Below the pieces are notes generated by a model that was not told the DNA's origin, searched no databases, and was given only the letters and a program-made list of their open reading frames with translations. Shown here piece by piece: positions 44,673 to 53,551 of a DNA stretch of 64,000 nt. The translations under genes were made by a program, and so were the position numbers. Within the stretch, counting starts at the first letter, position 1; each line of letters starts with the position of its first letter. The stretch comes from Halieaceae bacterium UBA6060 (GTDB lineage Bacteria; Pseudomonadota; Gammaproteobacteria; Pseudomonadales; Halieaceae): the NCBI GenBank assembly GCA_002428935.1, contig DIYG01000026.1:1-64000 (forward strand), given 5' to 3'.

Positions 44673-45857
44673 ATGAGCAAGTCCATCCCCAGAGATAACG
44701 CCAATGACTACAACCCCGAGATCGTTGCCGAACGACAGCGCTTTATCGAAGAGACCACGGGGGCGACGCTAAATCACACGAAACAGTTCTCCTTCAATCC
44801 CGAAGACATGTCGGGGAACATCGAGAGCATTTTTGGCGTTGCTCAGGTTCCTATCGGCGTCGCCGGTCCGCTGCTGATCAATGGCGAATATGCGCAGGGC
44901 GAATTCTACGTGCCCATGGCGACGGTAGAGGGCACCATGCTCGCCAGCTACAACCGGGGCATGAAGGTCATTCGCGAAGCCGGCGGCGTGACTACGACGG
45001 TGGTCGGCCAAGCCATGCAGCGCGCGCCCTGCTTTGTGTTTCACAACGCCCGCGACGCCCGTGACTTCGATCGCTGGCTCGTGGAGAACTTCGGCCAGAT
45101 CAAGGAGGTAGCTGAAAGCACAACTTCCGTGGGCAAGCTCGACGAAATCGAACACTACTGCGCGCACAATTTTGTCTACACCCGCTTTAACTACTCCACC
45201 GGGGATGCCGCCGGGCAAAACATGACCAGTCGCGCTACCTTCGTTGCCTGCGAATGGATTCAGGAAAACTACCCCACCTTGCGTCACTACCTGCTGTCGG
45301 GCAACTTCGATACGGAAAAACGCACCTCCTCGGTCAATCTCCTCAAGAACCGCGGCAAGCGGGTCACGGCAGAGATCACCATTCCCCGGGAAATCTGTGA
45401 GCGAAACCTACGCATAACTCCCGAAGCCATGCACTACGGCCAGGGCATTACCACCCTCGCCTCCTTCCTGACCAACTCGTCCAACAACGCCGCACACCCG
45501 GCAAATGGCCTGGCGGCGCTGTATCTCGCTACGGGTCAGGACATCGCCAATATCGGCGAGTCCAACCAATGCACGGTATACAACCGGGTCACCCGAGAGG
45601 GTGACTACGAGTTCTCCGTAACACTCCCGGCACTTATCGTGGCCAGCTATGGCGGCGGTACGAGCCTACCTACGCAGCGAGAGTGCCTGGAGATCCTGGG
45701 CTGCCATGGCAAAGATAAAGCCTTGAAGCTAGCGGAGATCGCCGCGGCGCTGGTGGTGGCCGGTGAACTGTCCCTGGGTGCAGCAACGCGAGTTGACAAG
45801 GTCACGCGCAAGAACGAATGGGTTGATGCCCATGAGCGGTTAGGCCGTAATCGCTGA
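44673..45857 (+). CDS. Hydroxymethylglutaryl-CoA reductase, class I-like
   Basis: The 394-residue protein matches HMG-CoA reductase, which makes mevalonate from HMG-CoA with NAD(P)H. Class I-type features are visible: PIGVAGPLL (60-68), the catalytic Glu86 in TVEGTMLASYNRG, GDAAGQNM near 177-184, Lys216 in DTEKR, and Asp290 in GQDIANIG. The C-terminal end differs from eukaryotic and archaeal class I enzymes. The usual HLVKSHM-type His segment is not present; the only nearby histidine is His387 in DAHERLG, about six residues later than expected. No other mevalonate-pathway gene is in the window, which is unusual because Gammaproteobacteria normally use the MEP route. Confidence 0.9.
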   Translation: MSKSIPRDNANDYNPEIVAERQRFIEETTGATLNHTKQFSFNPEDMSGNIESIFGVAQVPIGVAGPLLINGEYAQGEFYVPMATVEGTMLASYNRGMKVIREAGGVTTTVVGQAMQRAPCFVFHNARDARDFDRWLVENFGQIKEVAESTTSVGKLDEIEHYCAHNFVYTRFNYSTGDAAGQNMTSRATFVACEWIQENYPTLRHYLLSGNFDTEKRTSSVNLLKNRGKRVTAEITIPREICERNLRITPEAMHYGQGITTLASFLTNSSNNAAHPANGLAALYLATGQDIANIGESNQCTVYNRVTREGDYEFSVTLPALIVASYGGGTSLPTQRECLEILGCHGKDKALKLAEIAAALVVAGELSLGAATRVDKVTRKNEWVDAHERLGRNR

Positions 45858-45860
45858 AAC

Positions 45861-45876
45861 TGTGAGCCACCTCACA
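45861..45876. terminator. Short hairpin after the HMG-CoA reductase gene
   Basis: TGTGAG (45861-45866) pairs with CTCACA (45871-45876) around a four-base loop, immediately after the TGA stop, and is followed by CTTT. It may be a weak intrinsic terminator. Confidence 0.3.
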
Positions 45877-45955
45877 CTTTACCGCGAGTGAATTGCTAGC
45901 CGATTGCGGCACCCGTAGCGTTGATTTCTCTGCCCTTCTCGCTGGAGTAACGCGT

Positions 45956-46390
45956 ATGACCTGGGCCATAGCGGGTGCCGTTGTAGCCATCGCCCTAGTT
46001 CTGTTGCGGCTGACCACTGCGTCAAGCGCAACGGGAACCTCCTCTCGACGGAAAACGCCGCAGCAGCGTTCCGTAAAATCGTCCACGGCGGCATCCTCTG
46101 CCATGGACACTCCCTATTCCGCCGTGTCCATCAAACCCGGCCCGCGCAGCTGCCAGGCCGCGCGACAGCAGGAAAATGTCCGCTACCTGAAGCGCTTTGC
46201 TCCGGAACTCCCACTGCCAACCTGCGGGGAGAGCTCCTGTTCCTGCGTGTTTACGCAACACAAGGATCGCCGTCGCGAACTGGAGAGCGAGCGACGCATG
46301 GGCTTTGGGCTGCAAAGTGAACTCTATGGCGCCTCGGGAGAGAAAGAGCGCCGCCGGCGACGAGGACGGCGCAGCGGCGATCAGTCCTGA
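45956..46390 (+). CDS. Small membrane-anchored protein with Cys cluster
   Basis: The 144-residue protein has one N-terminal helix (residues 1-19) and a basic, Ser/Thr-rich linker. A conserved-looking domain follows with a Cys in PRSCQAA, then RYLKRFAPELPLPTCGESSCSCVF and HKDRR. The closely spaced cysteines (C-x4-C-x-C) followed by a His/Asp-Arg-Arg motif could bind metal. A very basic tail (ERRRRRGRRSG) follows. I recognise the arrangement as a widespread uncharacterised gammaproteobacterial type but know no function. The start ATG at 45956 is 98 bases after the HMG-CoA reductase stop. Confidence 0.7.
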   Translation: MTWAIAGAVVAIALVLLRLTTASSATGTSSRRKTPQQRSVKSSTAASSAMDTPYSAVSIKPGPRSCQAARQQENVRYLKRFAPELPLPTCGESSCSCVFTQHKDRRRELESERRMGFGLQSELYGASGEKERRRRRGRRSGDQS

Positions 46391-46412
46391 AGACGAGGTA
46401 GAGCCAGGTTTC

Positions 46413-47366
46413 TCAATACCCGCGGGTGAAATCCACGAGCCCGTGTAGAGGCTCACCGCGGCGATAGCGCCCCAGGTTGTCCAGAAACTGGCGAGCGATG
46501 GCGTGGGTCTCCGTGGGCGCCGCCGTATGGGATGTCAGATACAAGCCCGGCAGTGACCACAGCTCACTGCCCTCCTCCAGGGGTTCCTCGGCGAGCACAT
46601 CGAGCACCAGGGCACTGAGACCGCCAGACTCCAGATGCTGAAGTGCCGCAGGTAAATCCAAGGCATTGGCCCGCCCAGCGTTCATGACAATCGCGCCAGG
46701 GTTCAGCGCGTCGAGAAGCCTGTCATCGGCCAGTCTTGTGGTCTGCTCCGTCTGAGGAAGCAAGAGCGCAAGCACGTCGAGCCCCCGGGCAAACTCAAAG
46801 CGCTGATCCATCCCGTAGCAGCGGCGACAACCCTCTACCGGGTGCCCATCGCTATTTAGGCCGACGACCTCGTCAAAAAACGGCGCGCAGCGTAGCGCTA
46901 CTTCCCGACCGATACTGCCCACCCCGGCGATCCCCAGGCGCTTGTCGCCCACACCTCGATCAGGCCGATCGTCCCAATGGCGCGCCGTCGCGTGGCGGAG
47001 AATCGATCGCTCCAGAGCCAAGACCCAACCCAACACATACTCGCTCATGGCAGCGCCGAACATGCCCTTGGCTGCCGTCAACTGATAGTCTCGGCGAGGG
47101 TGGTCGATAAATGGGGTGACGCCCGCCCAGGTGGATTGGACCCAGCGCAAACGGGGCAACTGCGAGAGCATCGGGGCCAATTGATCCGGTGGTCCCAGTG
47201 CTATTTCTGCGTCCTGTTCGGATGGCGTGAGAGGCCGGACCGTATCGATGCGGGAGAGGTGGACATCGGATGGCATGGCTTCGGCCAGGGCCGTCTCCAG
47301 GGCTGCCGCGCGAGGGCCGACGACAAGCACCGGCGGTGTCACAGGGCCCGAGCCGAGTGTTGCCAC
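46413..47366 (-). CDS. D-2-hydroxyacid dehydrogenase (GhrA-like)
   Basis: The 317-residue NAD(P)-dependent enzyme has the Rossmann GIAGVGSIGREVALR motif near residues 145-159. MNAGRANALDLPAAL carries the substrate-contacting Arg, Glu is in DVLAEEPL, and the catalytic His is in LTSHTAAPT. It probably reduces glyoxylate, hydroxypyruvate or a similar 2-keto acid. It lies 72 bases downstream of the universal stress protein gene on the same strand, and may be the tail of the dab operon or independent. It is convergent with the Cys-cluster gene. Confidence 0.88.
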   Translation of the reverse strand: MATLGSGPVTPPVLVVGPRAAALETALAEAMPSDVHLSRIDTVRPLTPSEQDAEIALGPPDQLAPMLSQLPRLRWVQSTWAGVTPFIDHPRRDYQLTAAKGMFGAAMSEYVLGWVLALERSILRHATARHWDDRPDRGVGDKRLGIAGVGSIGREVALRCAPFFDEVVGLNSDGHPVEGCRRCYGMDQRFEFARGLDVLALLLPQTEQTTRLADDRLLDALNPGAIVMNAGRANALDLPAALQHLESGGLSALVLDVLAEEPLEEGSELWSLPGLYLTSHTAAPTETHAIARQFLDNLGRYRRGEPLHGLVDFTRGY

Positions 47367-47438
47367 GGCCCCTCCTGCTGTCGCCTGCTGTGGTCTCCGT
47401 ACGGCCTTTGCAAAGGTCTAGGGCTTACGATCGAGGGC

Positions 47439-48392
47439 TTACGACTGACGAGCTAGGGTCAATGGTGAAACAAAACCCGGTGGCTTCAGAGCGAGCACGG
47501 GTGTGCCGCAGCCCGCGAGGATAGACTCCGTGGTCGCGCCGATCAGCACTCCCGGGTTCGCCGACGTTCCAACGGTTCCCAAAACGAGCATGCCCGCCGC
47601 CGTCTCGTCGACCATACGATGGACTACCGGCACTGCCCGCCCTTCAATTAAGTGAGGCTTGACGCGCAAGGGGTCTGGGGAAATGCTCTCTATACGTTGC
47701 ACGATACGTTTGAACCACTGTTCGCTGTCCCGCCGCTGTTGGGTGCGGTACACCTGCAGCTCGGACTCGCTGAGACCCAGTTCCGTATCGCTTAACAGCT
47801 CCGCGCCATAGGGATTCCAGGCGTGAACGACATGCAGATCGCCATCTCGGGTATCGGCCAGGGCGAGAGCTGATTCAGCCAGGGTGATGGCAAAGGCCTC
47901 CGCCGCCGTGGTTTCCGCGGCCAGTTCTCGATCAAGGGCCAAGACCACGTTGTTGCTCTGAGTCAAACGCTCCGGATGCAAGGCCCATACGGTACAGGGG
48001 CATTTGCGCATAAGGTGCATGCCCGTTGCGTTCAAACCGATACCGCTGGCCACCTGCACCGGCTCGCTGATGTGCACCACGAGATCGAAATCCTGCTGCA
48101 CCACCTGCTCCGTGATGGTGACAAAGGGCACGCCCGTAAACACGGAGTAGTCAATAACCATGTGCTCAGCAAACTGGTCCACGATCCGGCGCAAGCGCTG
48201 AAATGCTCGCGACCAACGGAGCTTGCTCAGACGCTCAATGACGCCCCGGTTATCCTGATGACTGGGTGGGGGTTCAACAATCTCGCATACGGTAATCGCC
48301 GATCCGTGGGCCGCCGCGACGGCAACCACTTGAGCTAGACACTCGGCATCGTCGATCTCAGCGTAGACAAGAATGTCCCGAAACTGCTTCAA
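47439..48392 (-). CDS. Tandem universal stress protein (UspE-like)
   Basis: The 317-residue protein contains two Usp domains, each with the Rossmann-like start (DILVYAEIDDAE near 5-16; the second from NNVVLALDRELA near 156). The second ends in the nucleotide-binding-type motif VLGTVGTSANPGVLIGATTESIL. Tandem Usp proteins respond to stress and bind adenine nucleotides. It lies 21 bases after the dabA stop on the same strand, which suggests cotranscription with the bicarbonate-uptake genes. That would link it to low-CO2 or energy stress, but this is inferred from position only. Confidence 0.88.
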   Translation of the reverse strand: MKQFRDILVYAEIDDAECLAQVVAVAAAHGSAITVCEIVEPPPSHQDNRGVIERLSKLRWSRAFQRLRRIVDQFAEHMVIDYSVFTGVPFVTITEQVVQQDFDLVVHISEPVQVASGIGLNATGMHLMRKCPCTVWALHPERLTQSNNVVLALDRELAAETTAAEAFAITLAESALALADTRDGDLHVVHAWNPYGAELLSDTELGLSESELQVYRTQQRRDSEQWFKRIVQRIESISPDPLRVKPHLIEGRAVPVVHRMVDETAAGMLVLGTVGTSANPGVLIGATTESILAGCGTPVLALKPPGFVSPLTLARQS

Positions 48393-48413
48393 GGTAGTGC
48401 TCCACCGATAACC

Positions 48414-50927
48414 TCATGGGGTATCTTGCCCGGTAACGGGCTCCCAGTGAAGGTCTCCCGCATAACGCACCACTATGGCTCCATCATCATACACCGCGAA
48501 GAGCTTGAGCCAGCCGTTGTCGGCCAGATGCCGCACATGCTCGTGGCGCTCCAAAATATCGTTAATGGCGGCTATGGGCGCCGCCAGAAACACGGATAGG
48601 CGCATGGGCTCGTGGACGGGTTTCTCGCCATTGTGCACCGACTGCAGGGGCAAACCCACCCGCAGATCGCCACCGTTACCCTCAAAGACACCAATGCTGG
48701 CGCCGACCACGTTATGGAGTGTTTTGTTGCCGCTGCCGAAACGCTGGTTATCGACCGTGGATCCGTAGTACTGGAGGCTAATCCAACTGGCCACCACCAT
48801 GGGGGCGGTCATGATGAGTTCCAGCACACTAAAGTCTTTGTCTTCTCGATAATCGTAGGAGTGGAGAAAGCTCCGCCCACCGAGATCTAGCCGTTGGCTG
48901 AGTTCCCTCGGGGCAGCGATGAAGCCCGCGCAACCGGCCAGCCCCCACTCGGGACGCACATCGCTCCAGTCACGACTTTTCCGCAGCACCGCCGCGTGCA
49001 CGTCTTCGTTCGGGGCCAGGGCGAGAAGCTGCCGGCGTTCGCCTCGCGCCAGGTTTCCGGCCTCAGCGAGATCACGGCGCAGTGCTTTAACAGCCTGGTA
49101 GTGGGAAGGAGGCATGCCGTCTTCATCAAAGAGCGAGAACTCGTCGGTGGTGGTGTTGTGGAGCGCCGCGACGAATACTGTGTCCTCAGGAATACCAAGC
49201 CCCCGCTCCGCTAAAGCCTCGCGCACCGCCGGGTTGTTGAGAATCAAAGCCGCGATACGTGCACTCGCTTCTCCCGTTTGCCCACCGCAGGCCCCACAGT
49301 CCAGACCCGCGCCATGGGCATTGTTAGTCGTTGTCGAGCCATGACCGGCCAGAAGGACCAGGGGCGCAAAACCCTTGGTCAGGGACATGCCTCGCAAGAT
49401 GGACTCGGCGAACTCAATCTGCCGATCCAGGCCCACCTCTTCCCCGCCGGTTAGGGAACGAAGTTGTGGTCCCAGGTCCCGCGCCAGGCGCGGGGGCAGG
49501 CCTCGATGACGAGGATGAGGTTCTGGTCTGGACAGACCCAGGCTGTGGGCGGCGAGCTTCAGCGCGTAGGCCAACCCATAGCTCTCGACAAACACGAAGC
49601 ATGAGACCGCCGAGCTCCGAAAGGCGCGCCAACCATGGCTCAGTTGCCGCCGCAAACGCACGCGCCGAGACAGGCGTTCAGTAATGTCCTCGGGCTGGGC
49701 ATGCACGGCCTCGCGCACGGCCAGCGCCGGCTCCAGCAGCACCGGACAATGGGCCGGCCCGCGCTGCCCGTCTAGAGGGATGTATTCAACGGGTAAACCA
49801 AAGAAACCGGCGAAGCCCAGGGTCTCGATGCGGTCATTGACCGACTCCAGCGCGCGACGGAACACCTCTGAGCGCACATCGATGCAAAATACGGCCTGGG
49901 CATCTGGCCGCCGCACGGCGGCCGAAGCCCCCCCACCGCGCAGGGCTGTTATGGCTCCCCGCTCCCAGGCTTGCTCATAGGCTTCGTGAATCAACAGCTT
50001 GAGCCATTCTTCACGCTCCAGAGGACGCTGCGTATCCGCCTGAGGAAGCGCAAGGTTGATCGCCCGACGCCAGGCAAGTTCCGCACCCTCATCGGTGTAG
50101 GCCCGGAGCAGCAAAAGCTCCCAGGCGAGGCGCACGGCCAACAGATCGACGACGAATTCTGGGGCATTGCCCGCCAATTCTTGTTGCCAACTTTGGTAGC
50201 GGGCGTAGGCCACCCAACCACCGACGCTCATCAGCAAACGGTGCAGATACAGCTCGAGAAGAGACTCTGGCACCGCCAGTCGCTGCAATGCGTATTCACA
50301 AAGGGCCTCGGGGGAATCCGGTAACTGACCCAACTGCTCCTGGGCTCCGTGAAGACCGAGGATCGTATCGCTGCAATCGATAGCCGCTTCCTGCTTCCAG
50401 GCGCTGTAGGGCCGCAGATGGGCGAACGGTGATGGCCAACTCGCCTGACCCGCGTCGAAGTATCCCGCCGCCCAATGGGACACCCGCTCCAGCACCTGTC
50501 CCGACCAATCTTGGTCGCTGATCTGCCCACAAACCTCCGCGCAGTGAGGAAGGGCTTTGGATTCCGTGTCCACACCCGTCGTAAGATACTGTTGCAAATC
50601 ATCCGCACGGAACTGCTCGCCCAGATCTCGCCGTGCAATAGCGGCCTGAAGATCTCCAGCGGTAATCCGCCCTTCCGCCAGAGCGTCGCGGTAAAACCCT
50701 ACGGGCATCAGCATACGTCCATCACAAGCCAGGCTCACTCGACGAGAAGCAGCCTCAAAGCGCTCCTCGGCAAAGCCCAGAAATGGATTAACGGCAACAA
50801 ACTGATCCAGGGGCCACAGGGGGGCAACGCGTTTGACCACCGACGCCACAGCTTCACGCACCGCGGGCTTAGCCGGCGGACGATTACCGGGGAGATGGCG
50901 AACAACAGCCGATTCTCGAATGGTCAT
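48414..50927 (-). CDS. dabA: DabA, inorganic-carbon uptake subunit (DUF2309)
   Basis: The 837-residue protein has the beta-carbonic-anhydrase-like zinc site of DabA: Cys348 and Asp350 in VFCIDVRSE, His529 in LLAGHGSTT and Cys544 in LDCGACGG. DabA works with the membrane subunit DabB to convert CO2 to bicarbonate in the cytosol with vectorial, energy-coupled activity. The adjoining gene is dabB, only 20 bases upstream, confirming the pair. Length is normal for the family (about 800-1000). Such systems occur in autotrophs and also in heterotrophs with CO2-dependent anabolism; no carboxysome or Rubisco gene is in the window. Confidence 0.95.
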   Translation of the reverse strand: MTIRESAVVRHLPGNRPPAKPAVREAVASVVKRVAPLWPLDQFVAVNPFLGFAEERFEAASRRVSLACDGRMLMPVGFYRDALAEGRITAGDLQAAIARRDLGEQFRADDLQQYLTTGVDTESKALPHCAEVCGQISDQDWSGQVLERVSHWAAGYFDAGQASWPSPFAHLRPYSAWKQEAAIDCSDTILGLHGAQEQLGQLPDSPEALCEYALQRLAVPESLLELYLHRLLMSVGGWVAYARYQSWQQELAGNAPEFVVDLLAVRLAWELLLLRAYTDEGAELAWRRAINLALPQADTQRPLEREEWLKLLIHEAYEQAWERGAITALRGGGASAAVRRPDAQAVFCIDVRSEVFRRALESVNDRIETLGFAGFFGLPVEYIPLDGQRGPAHCPVLLEPALAVREAVHAQPEDITERLSRRVRLRRQLSHGWRAFRSSAVSCFVFVESYGLAYALKLAAHSLGLSRPEPHPRHRGLPPRLARDLGPQLRSLTGGEEVGLDRQIEFAESILRGMSLTKGFAPLVLLAGHGSTTTNNAHGAGLDCGACGGQTGEASARIAALILNNPAVREALAERGLGIPEDTVFVAALHNTTTDEFSLFDEDGMPPSHYQAVKALRRDLAEAGNLARGERRQLLALAPNEDVHAAVLRKSRDWSDVRPEWGLAGCAGFIAAPRELSQRLDLGGRSFLHSYDYREDKDFSVLELIMTAPMVVASWISLQYYGSTVDNQRFGSGNKTLHNVVGASIGVFEGNGGDLRVGLPLQSVHNGEKPVHEPMRLSVFLAAPIAAINDILERHEHVRHLADNGWLKLFAVYDDGAIVVRYAGDLHWEPVTGQDTP

Positions 50928-50947
50928 GGGTAGATCTCCTCGATGAC

Positions 50948-52519
50948 TCAGCGAGACGCCCGCGACTCGACGTCGCTTAGCGCCATGAACTGATTGATGA
51001 GTTGATTGATGTAGAAACCGTTGGACAGGTGGACCCAGAAAGCCTGCCAGCGCCGATTACCTTCGGCGGCGGGCAGATACCACTGCAAGGCGGTAATGCC
51101 GCCAAAGGCCAGCAACACAAATCCCATGAGCAAGACCTGTATCGAATTCAAGGGCCCCGCCGCCGGTACCGCTGTCTCAAAAACCACGGCTGCCAGCGCC
51201 TGCAAGGTGAAATAGAGTCCGGCCACTACCGTGGCCGTGGTCGCCGCCCGCGCGAGCACCAGGAAAGAAGGTGCTTCCCGCCCCGACTGGATAAGCAGGT
51301 GCATGGCTCCCAGGACTAAGATGGCGCCGAGGCCGACAATGGCGGGCTTGTTCGCCAGGGTCATGCCCATCCAATTGCTCCAGGTGAAGAAGATGACACT
51401 GGCAATGCCCAGGCTCGCCAGCACCAGGGGAAGGCGAACCGCTGGTGACGGCTCTGCCGCCGCACGACCCCGAGCCATGTCAACAACACTGCCCGAGGAC
51501 AGAAACGCGTGCGCCTTGTACAGGGAGTGGGCGATGATATGGAGCTGCGCCGATGCAAAGGCACCAAGGCCACACTGCAATAGCATGAACCCCATCTGAG
51601 CCACGGTGGAATAAGCGAGTGCCCCTTTGATGGTTCGCTGCGTCATCATCACCAGGGAGCCGAATAGTGCCGTTAAACCGCCGACAAGGAGCAACAAATA
51701 CAGCGCCGGCCCCTGGGTAACGATCACGTCCGCGAAACGGATAATCAGAAATCCCCCGGCATTGACGATTCCCGCATGGAGCAGCGCTGATACGGGTGTG
51801 GGTGCCTCCATGACCTCAGCCAACCAGCCGTGGGTGGGGAATTGGGCAGATTTGAGTATCGCCGCAAGCACCAGAAACAATGCCGGTGCGGTCAAAGGTG
51901 GTGCCTTTGGATTCGCCGCCAGCTCCGCGATGACGGCAATGTCAGCGGTACCCGTGCGCAGCACCAGCAACAGAGCCGCCAGAGCCAGGGCCAGGTCGCC
52001 GCAGCGGGCAAGAAAAAACTTTTTCCGCGCCGCCAGATGAGCCCGTGGACGATCGGGGTAGAACAACAGCAGGCGATGAAGGGAAAGACTCATGGCCACC
52101 CAGGCCGCAAGCAACAGCCAAACGCTGCCGGCGACGACGAGCAGGGACACGCTGGCCAGGGTTTGGCAAAGATAGGAGAGAAATGCGGCCTGGCGAGGGT
52201 CGCCACTGAGATAGCCGTGGCTGAAGCGAACCACAACAGTGCCGACAAAGCTGATCAAGGAAACCATGGCAATGCTGACGGCGTCGATGCGCAAAAGCAG
52301 AAGCTGCCCAGCGACACCAGGAGCCTGCAGGCTCTGGGGACCCTGAAGGACAAGAACCCCGATGCAAGTCATCGCGCCAAGCAGGGCCAGCAAGCCCCCA
52401 CCAATACTGGCCGTGCGCGCGGCCTGCTGACGATAGTCGTGCCCAGGTCGGCTCAATAATCCGCCCACCAGCCATGCGAGGGCTGGGGCGAGAGCCAGTA
52501 GGCCGAGGGAAACCGCCAT
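50948..52519 (-). CDS. dabB: DabB, NuoL/MrpA-type membrane subunit
   Basis: The 523-residue integral membrane protein belongs to the proton-conducting antiporter-like family. The quinone-oxidoreductase signature is visible as FPTHGWLAEVMEAPTPVSALLHAGIVNAGGFLIIR, and the conserved lysine and glutamate residues of the transmembrane proton path are in that and the following helices. Adjacent dabA shows it is DabB rather than a NuoL of complex I. It is proposed to couple proton flow to DabA. It is the first gene of the operon and is divergent from the LysR gene. Confidence 0.93.
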   Translation of the reverse strand: MAVSLGLLALAPALAWLVGGLLSRPGHDYRQQAARTASIGGGLLALLGAMTCIGVLVLQGPQSLQAPGVAGQLLLLRIDAVSIAMVSLISFVGTVVVRFSHGYLSGDPRQAAFLSYLCQTLASVSLLVVAGSVWLLLAAWVAMSLSLHRLLLFYPDRPRAHLAARKKFFLARCGDLALALAALLLVLRTGTADIAVIAELAANPKAPPLTAPALFLVLAAILKSAQFPTHGWLAEVMEAPTPVSALLHAGIVNAGGFLIIRFADVIVTQGPALYLLLLVGGLTALFGSLVMMTQRTIKGALAYSTVAQMGFMLLQCGLGAFASAQLHIIAHSLYKAHAFLSSGSVVDMARGRAAAEPSPAVRLPLVLASLGIASVIFFTWSNWMGMTLANKPAIVGLGAILVLGAMHLLIQSGREAPSFLVLARAATTATVVAGLYFTLQALAAVVFETAVPAAGPLNSIQVLLMGFVLLAFGGITALQWYLPAAEGNRRWQAFWVHLSNGFYINQLINQFMALSDVESRASR

Positions 52520-52651
52520 GATTCAACTACTCTGAACAGGTCTGGCGGCACTCTACGAAAATACGGCTCCAATAAATAATTGAATCTTTTAACGCTTTAT
52601 TTAAACTTATATTAACTAAAGATAATTGAAATCACTTGATATACTCTTCCT
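52520..52651. promoter_or_regulatory. A+T-rich divergent promoter region of dabB and the LysR gene
   Basis: The 132-base gap between the divergent genes is strongly A+T-rich (for example 52560-52650) in an otherwise GC-rich region, as expected for two promoters and a LysR-type binding site. I did not identify a single convincing T-N11-A palindrome. The regulator probably binds here. Confidence 0.6.
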
Positions 52652-53551
52652 ATGCCGCTGAATTACAAGCATTTAAAGTACTTTTGGACCGTCGCCCACG
52701 AGGGCAGCCTCGCGCGAGCATCGGAAGTCCTCCACGTGTCGGCGCCCGCTTTATCCGTGCAAATCCAAACCCTGGAGGACCAACTCGGCCACGCCCTTTT
52801 CGATCGCAAGGGACGTCAGCTGGTCATCAATGAGGCAGGCCGCGTTGCCCTCGACTACGCTGACACCATCTTCACCGCCGGCCAAGATCTCGTAGGCACC
52901 CTCAATGGCCTGGATGCTAGAGCAAGACAGGTGATTCGCGTGGGTGCCATAGCAACGCTCTCCAGAAACTTTCAGGTCGCTTTTCTCAAGCCTCTGCTCC
53001 AGCGGGAAGACATCGACATCATCGTTCGCTCCGACGGCTTAAACGTACTATTGGAGGAGCTAGAAGCGCTCCAGGTAGATGTGGTGCTGGTCAACTCACC
53101 GCCAACGGTGAGCCATGATATGCCCTGGCTCGCCCACCTTATTGACGACCAGCCCGTCAGCCTTGTGGGTTCTCCAGAACGAGTCCGTCCTGATGACGAT
53201 GTGCGGGAGCTCATCGCCAGCCAACCCCTGATCTTGCCCTCTACCGCCACGGGAATTCGTAACAGCTTCGATGCCTGGCTGGATCGCGAGGGATTAAAGC
53301 CGCGCATCGTCGCCGAAGTCGACGATATGGCCATGATTCGCCTGCTTACCCGCGCCGATCACGGTGTAGCCGTGGTCCCTCCTATCGTGGTTCGCGACGA
53401 ACTGGATAGTGGGAGGCTGGTGGAAGCGGAGCATTTTGACGCCTTGCGGGAGACCTTTTACGCCATCACCCTTAAGCGGCGCTTCGAAAACCCCCTGGTT
53501 CGCGCCGTATTGGACGAACACTACAAATCGGATCAATCCTCCTCGGCATAA
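52652..53551 (+). CDS. LysR-type transcriptional regulator
   Basis: The 299-residue protein has an N-terminal winged HTH (YKHLKYFWTVAHEGSLARASEVLHVS, near 5-30) and a substrate-binding domain. The N-terminal sequence is of the NhaR-like LysR group. It is divergent from dabB over a short gap, the usual arrangement for LysR regulators and their targets, so it probably controls dabBA in response to inorganic carbon or a metabolite. The co-inducer is unknown. Its 3' end overlaps the convergent gene at 53533 by 19 bases. Confidence 0.9.
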   Translation: MPLNYKHLKYFWTVAHEGSLARASEVLHVSAPALSVQIQTLEDQLGHALFDRKGRQLVINEAGRVALDYADTIFTAGQDLVGTLNGLDARARQVIRVGAIATLSRNFQVAFLKPLLQREDIDIIVRSDGLNVLLEELEALQVDVVLVNSPPTVSHDMPWLAHLIDDQPVSLVGSPERVRPDDDVRELIASQPLILPSTATGIRNSFDAWLDREGLKPRIVAEVDDMAMIRLLTRADHGVAVVPPIVVRDELDSGRLVEAEHFDALRETFYAITLKRRFENPLVRAVLDEHYKSDQSSSA

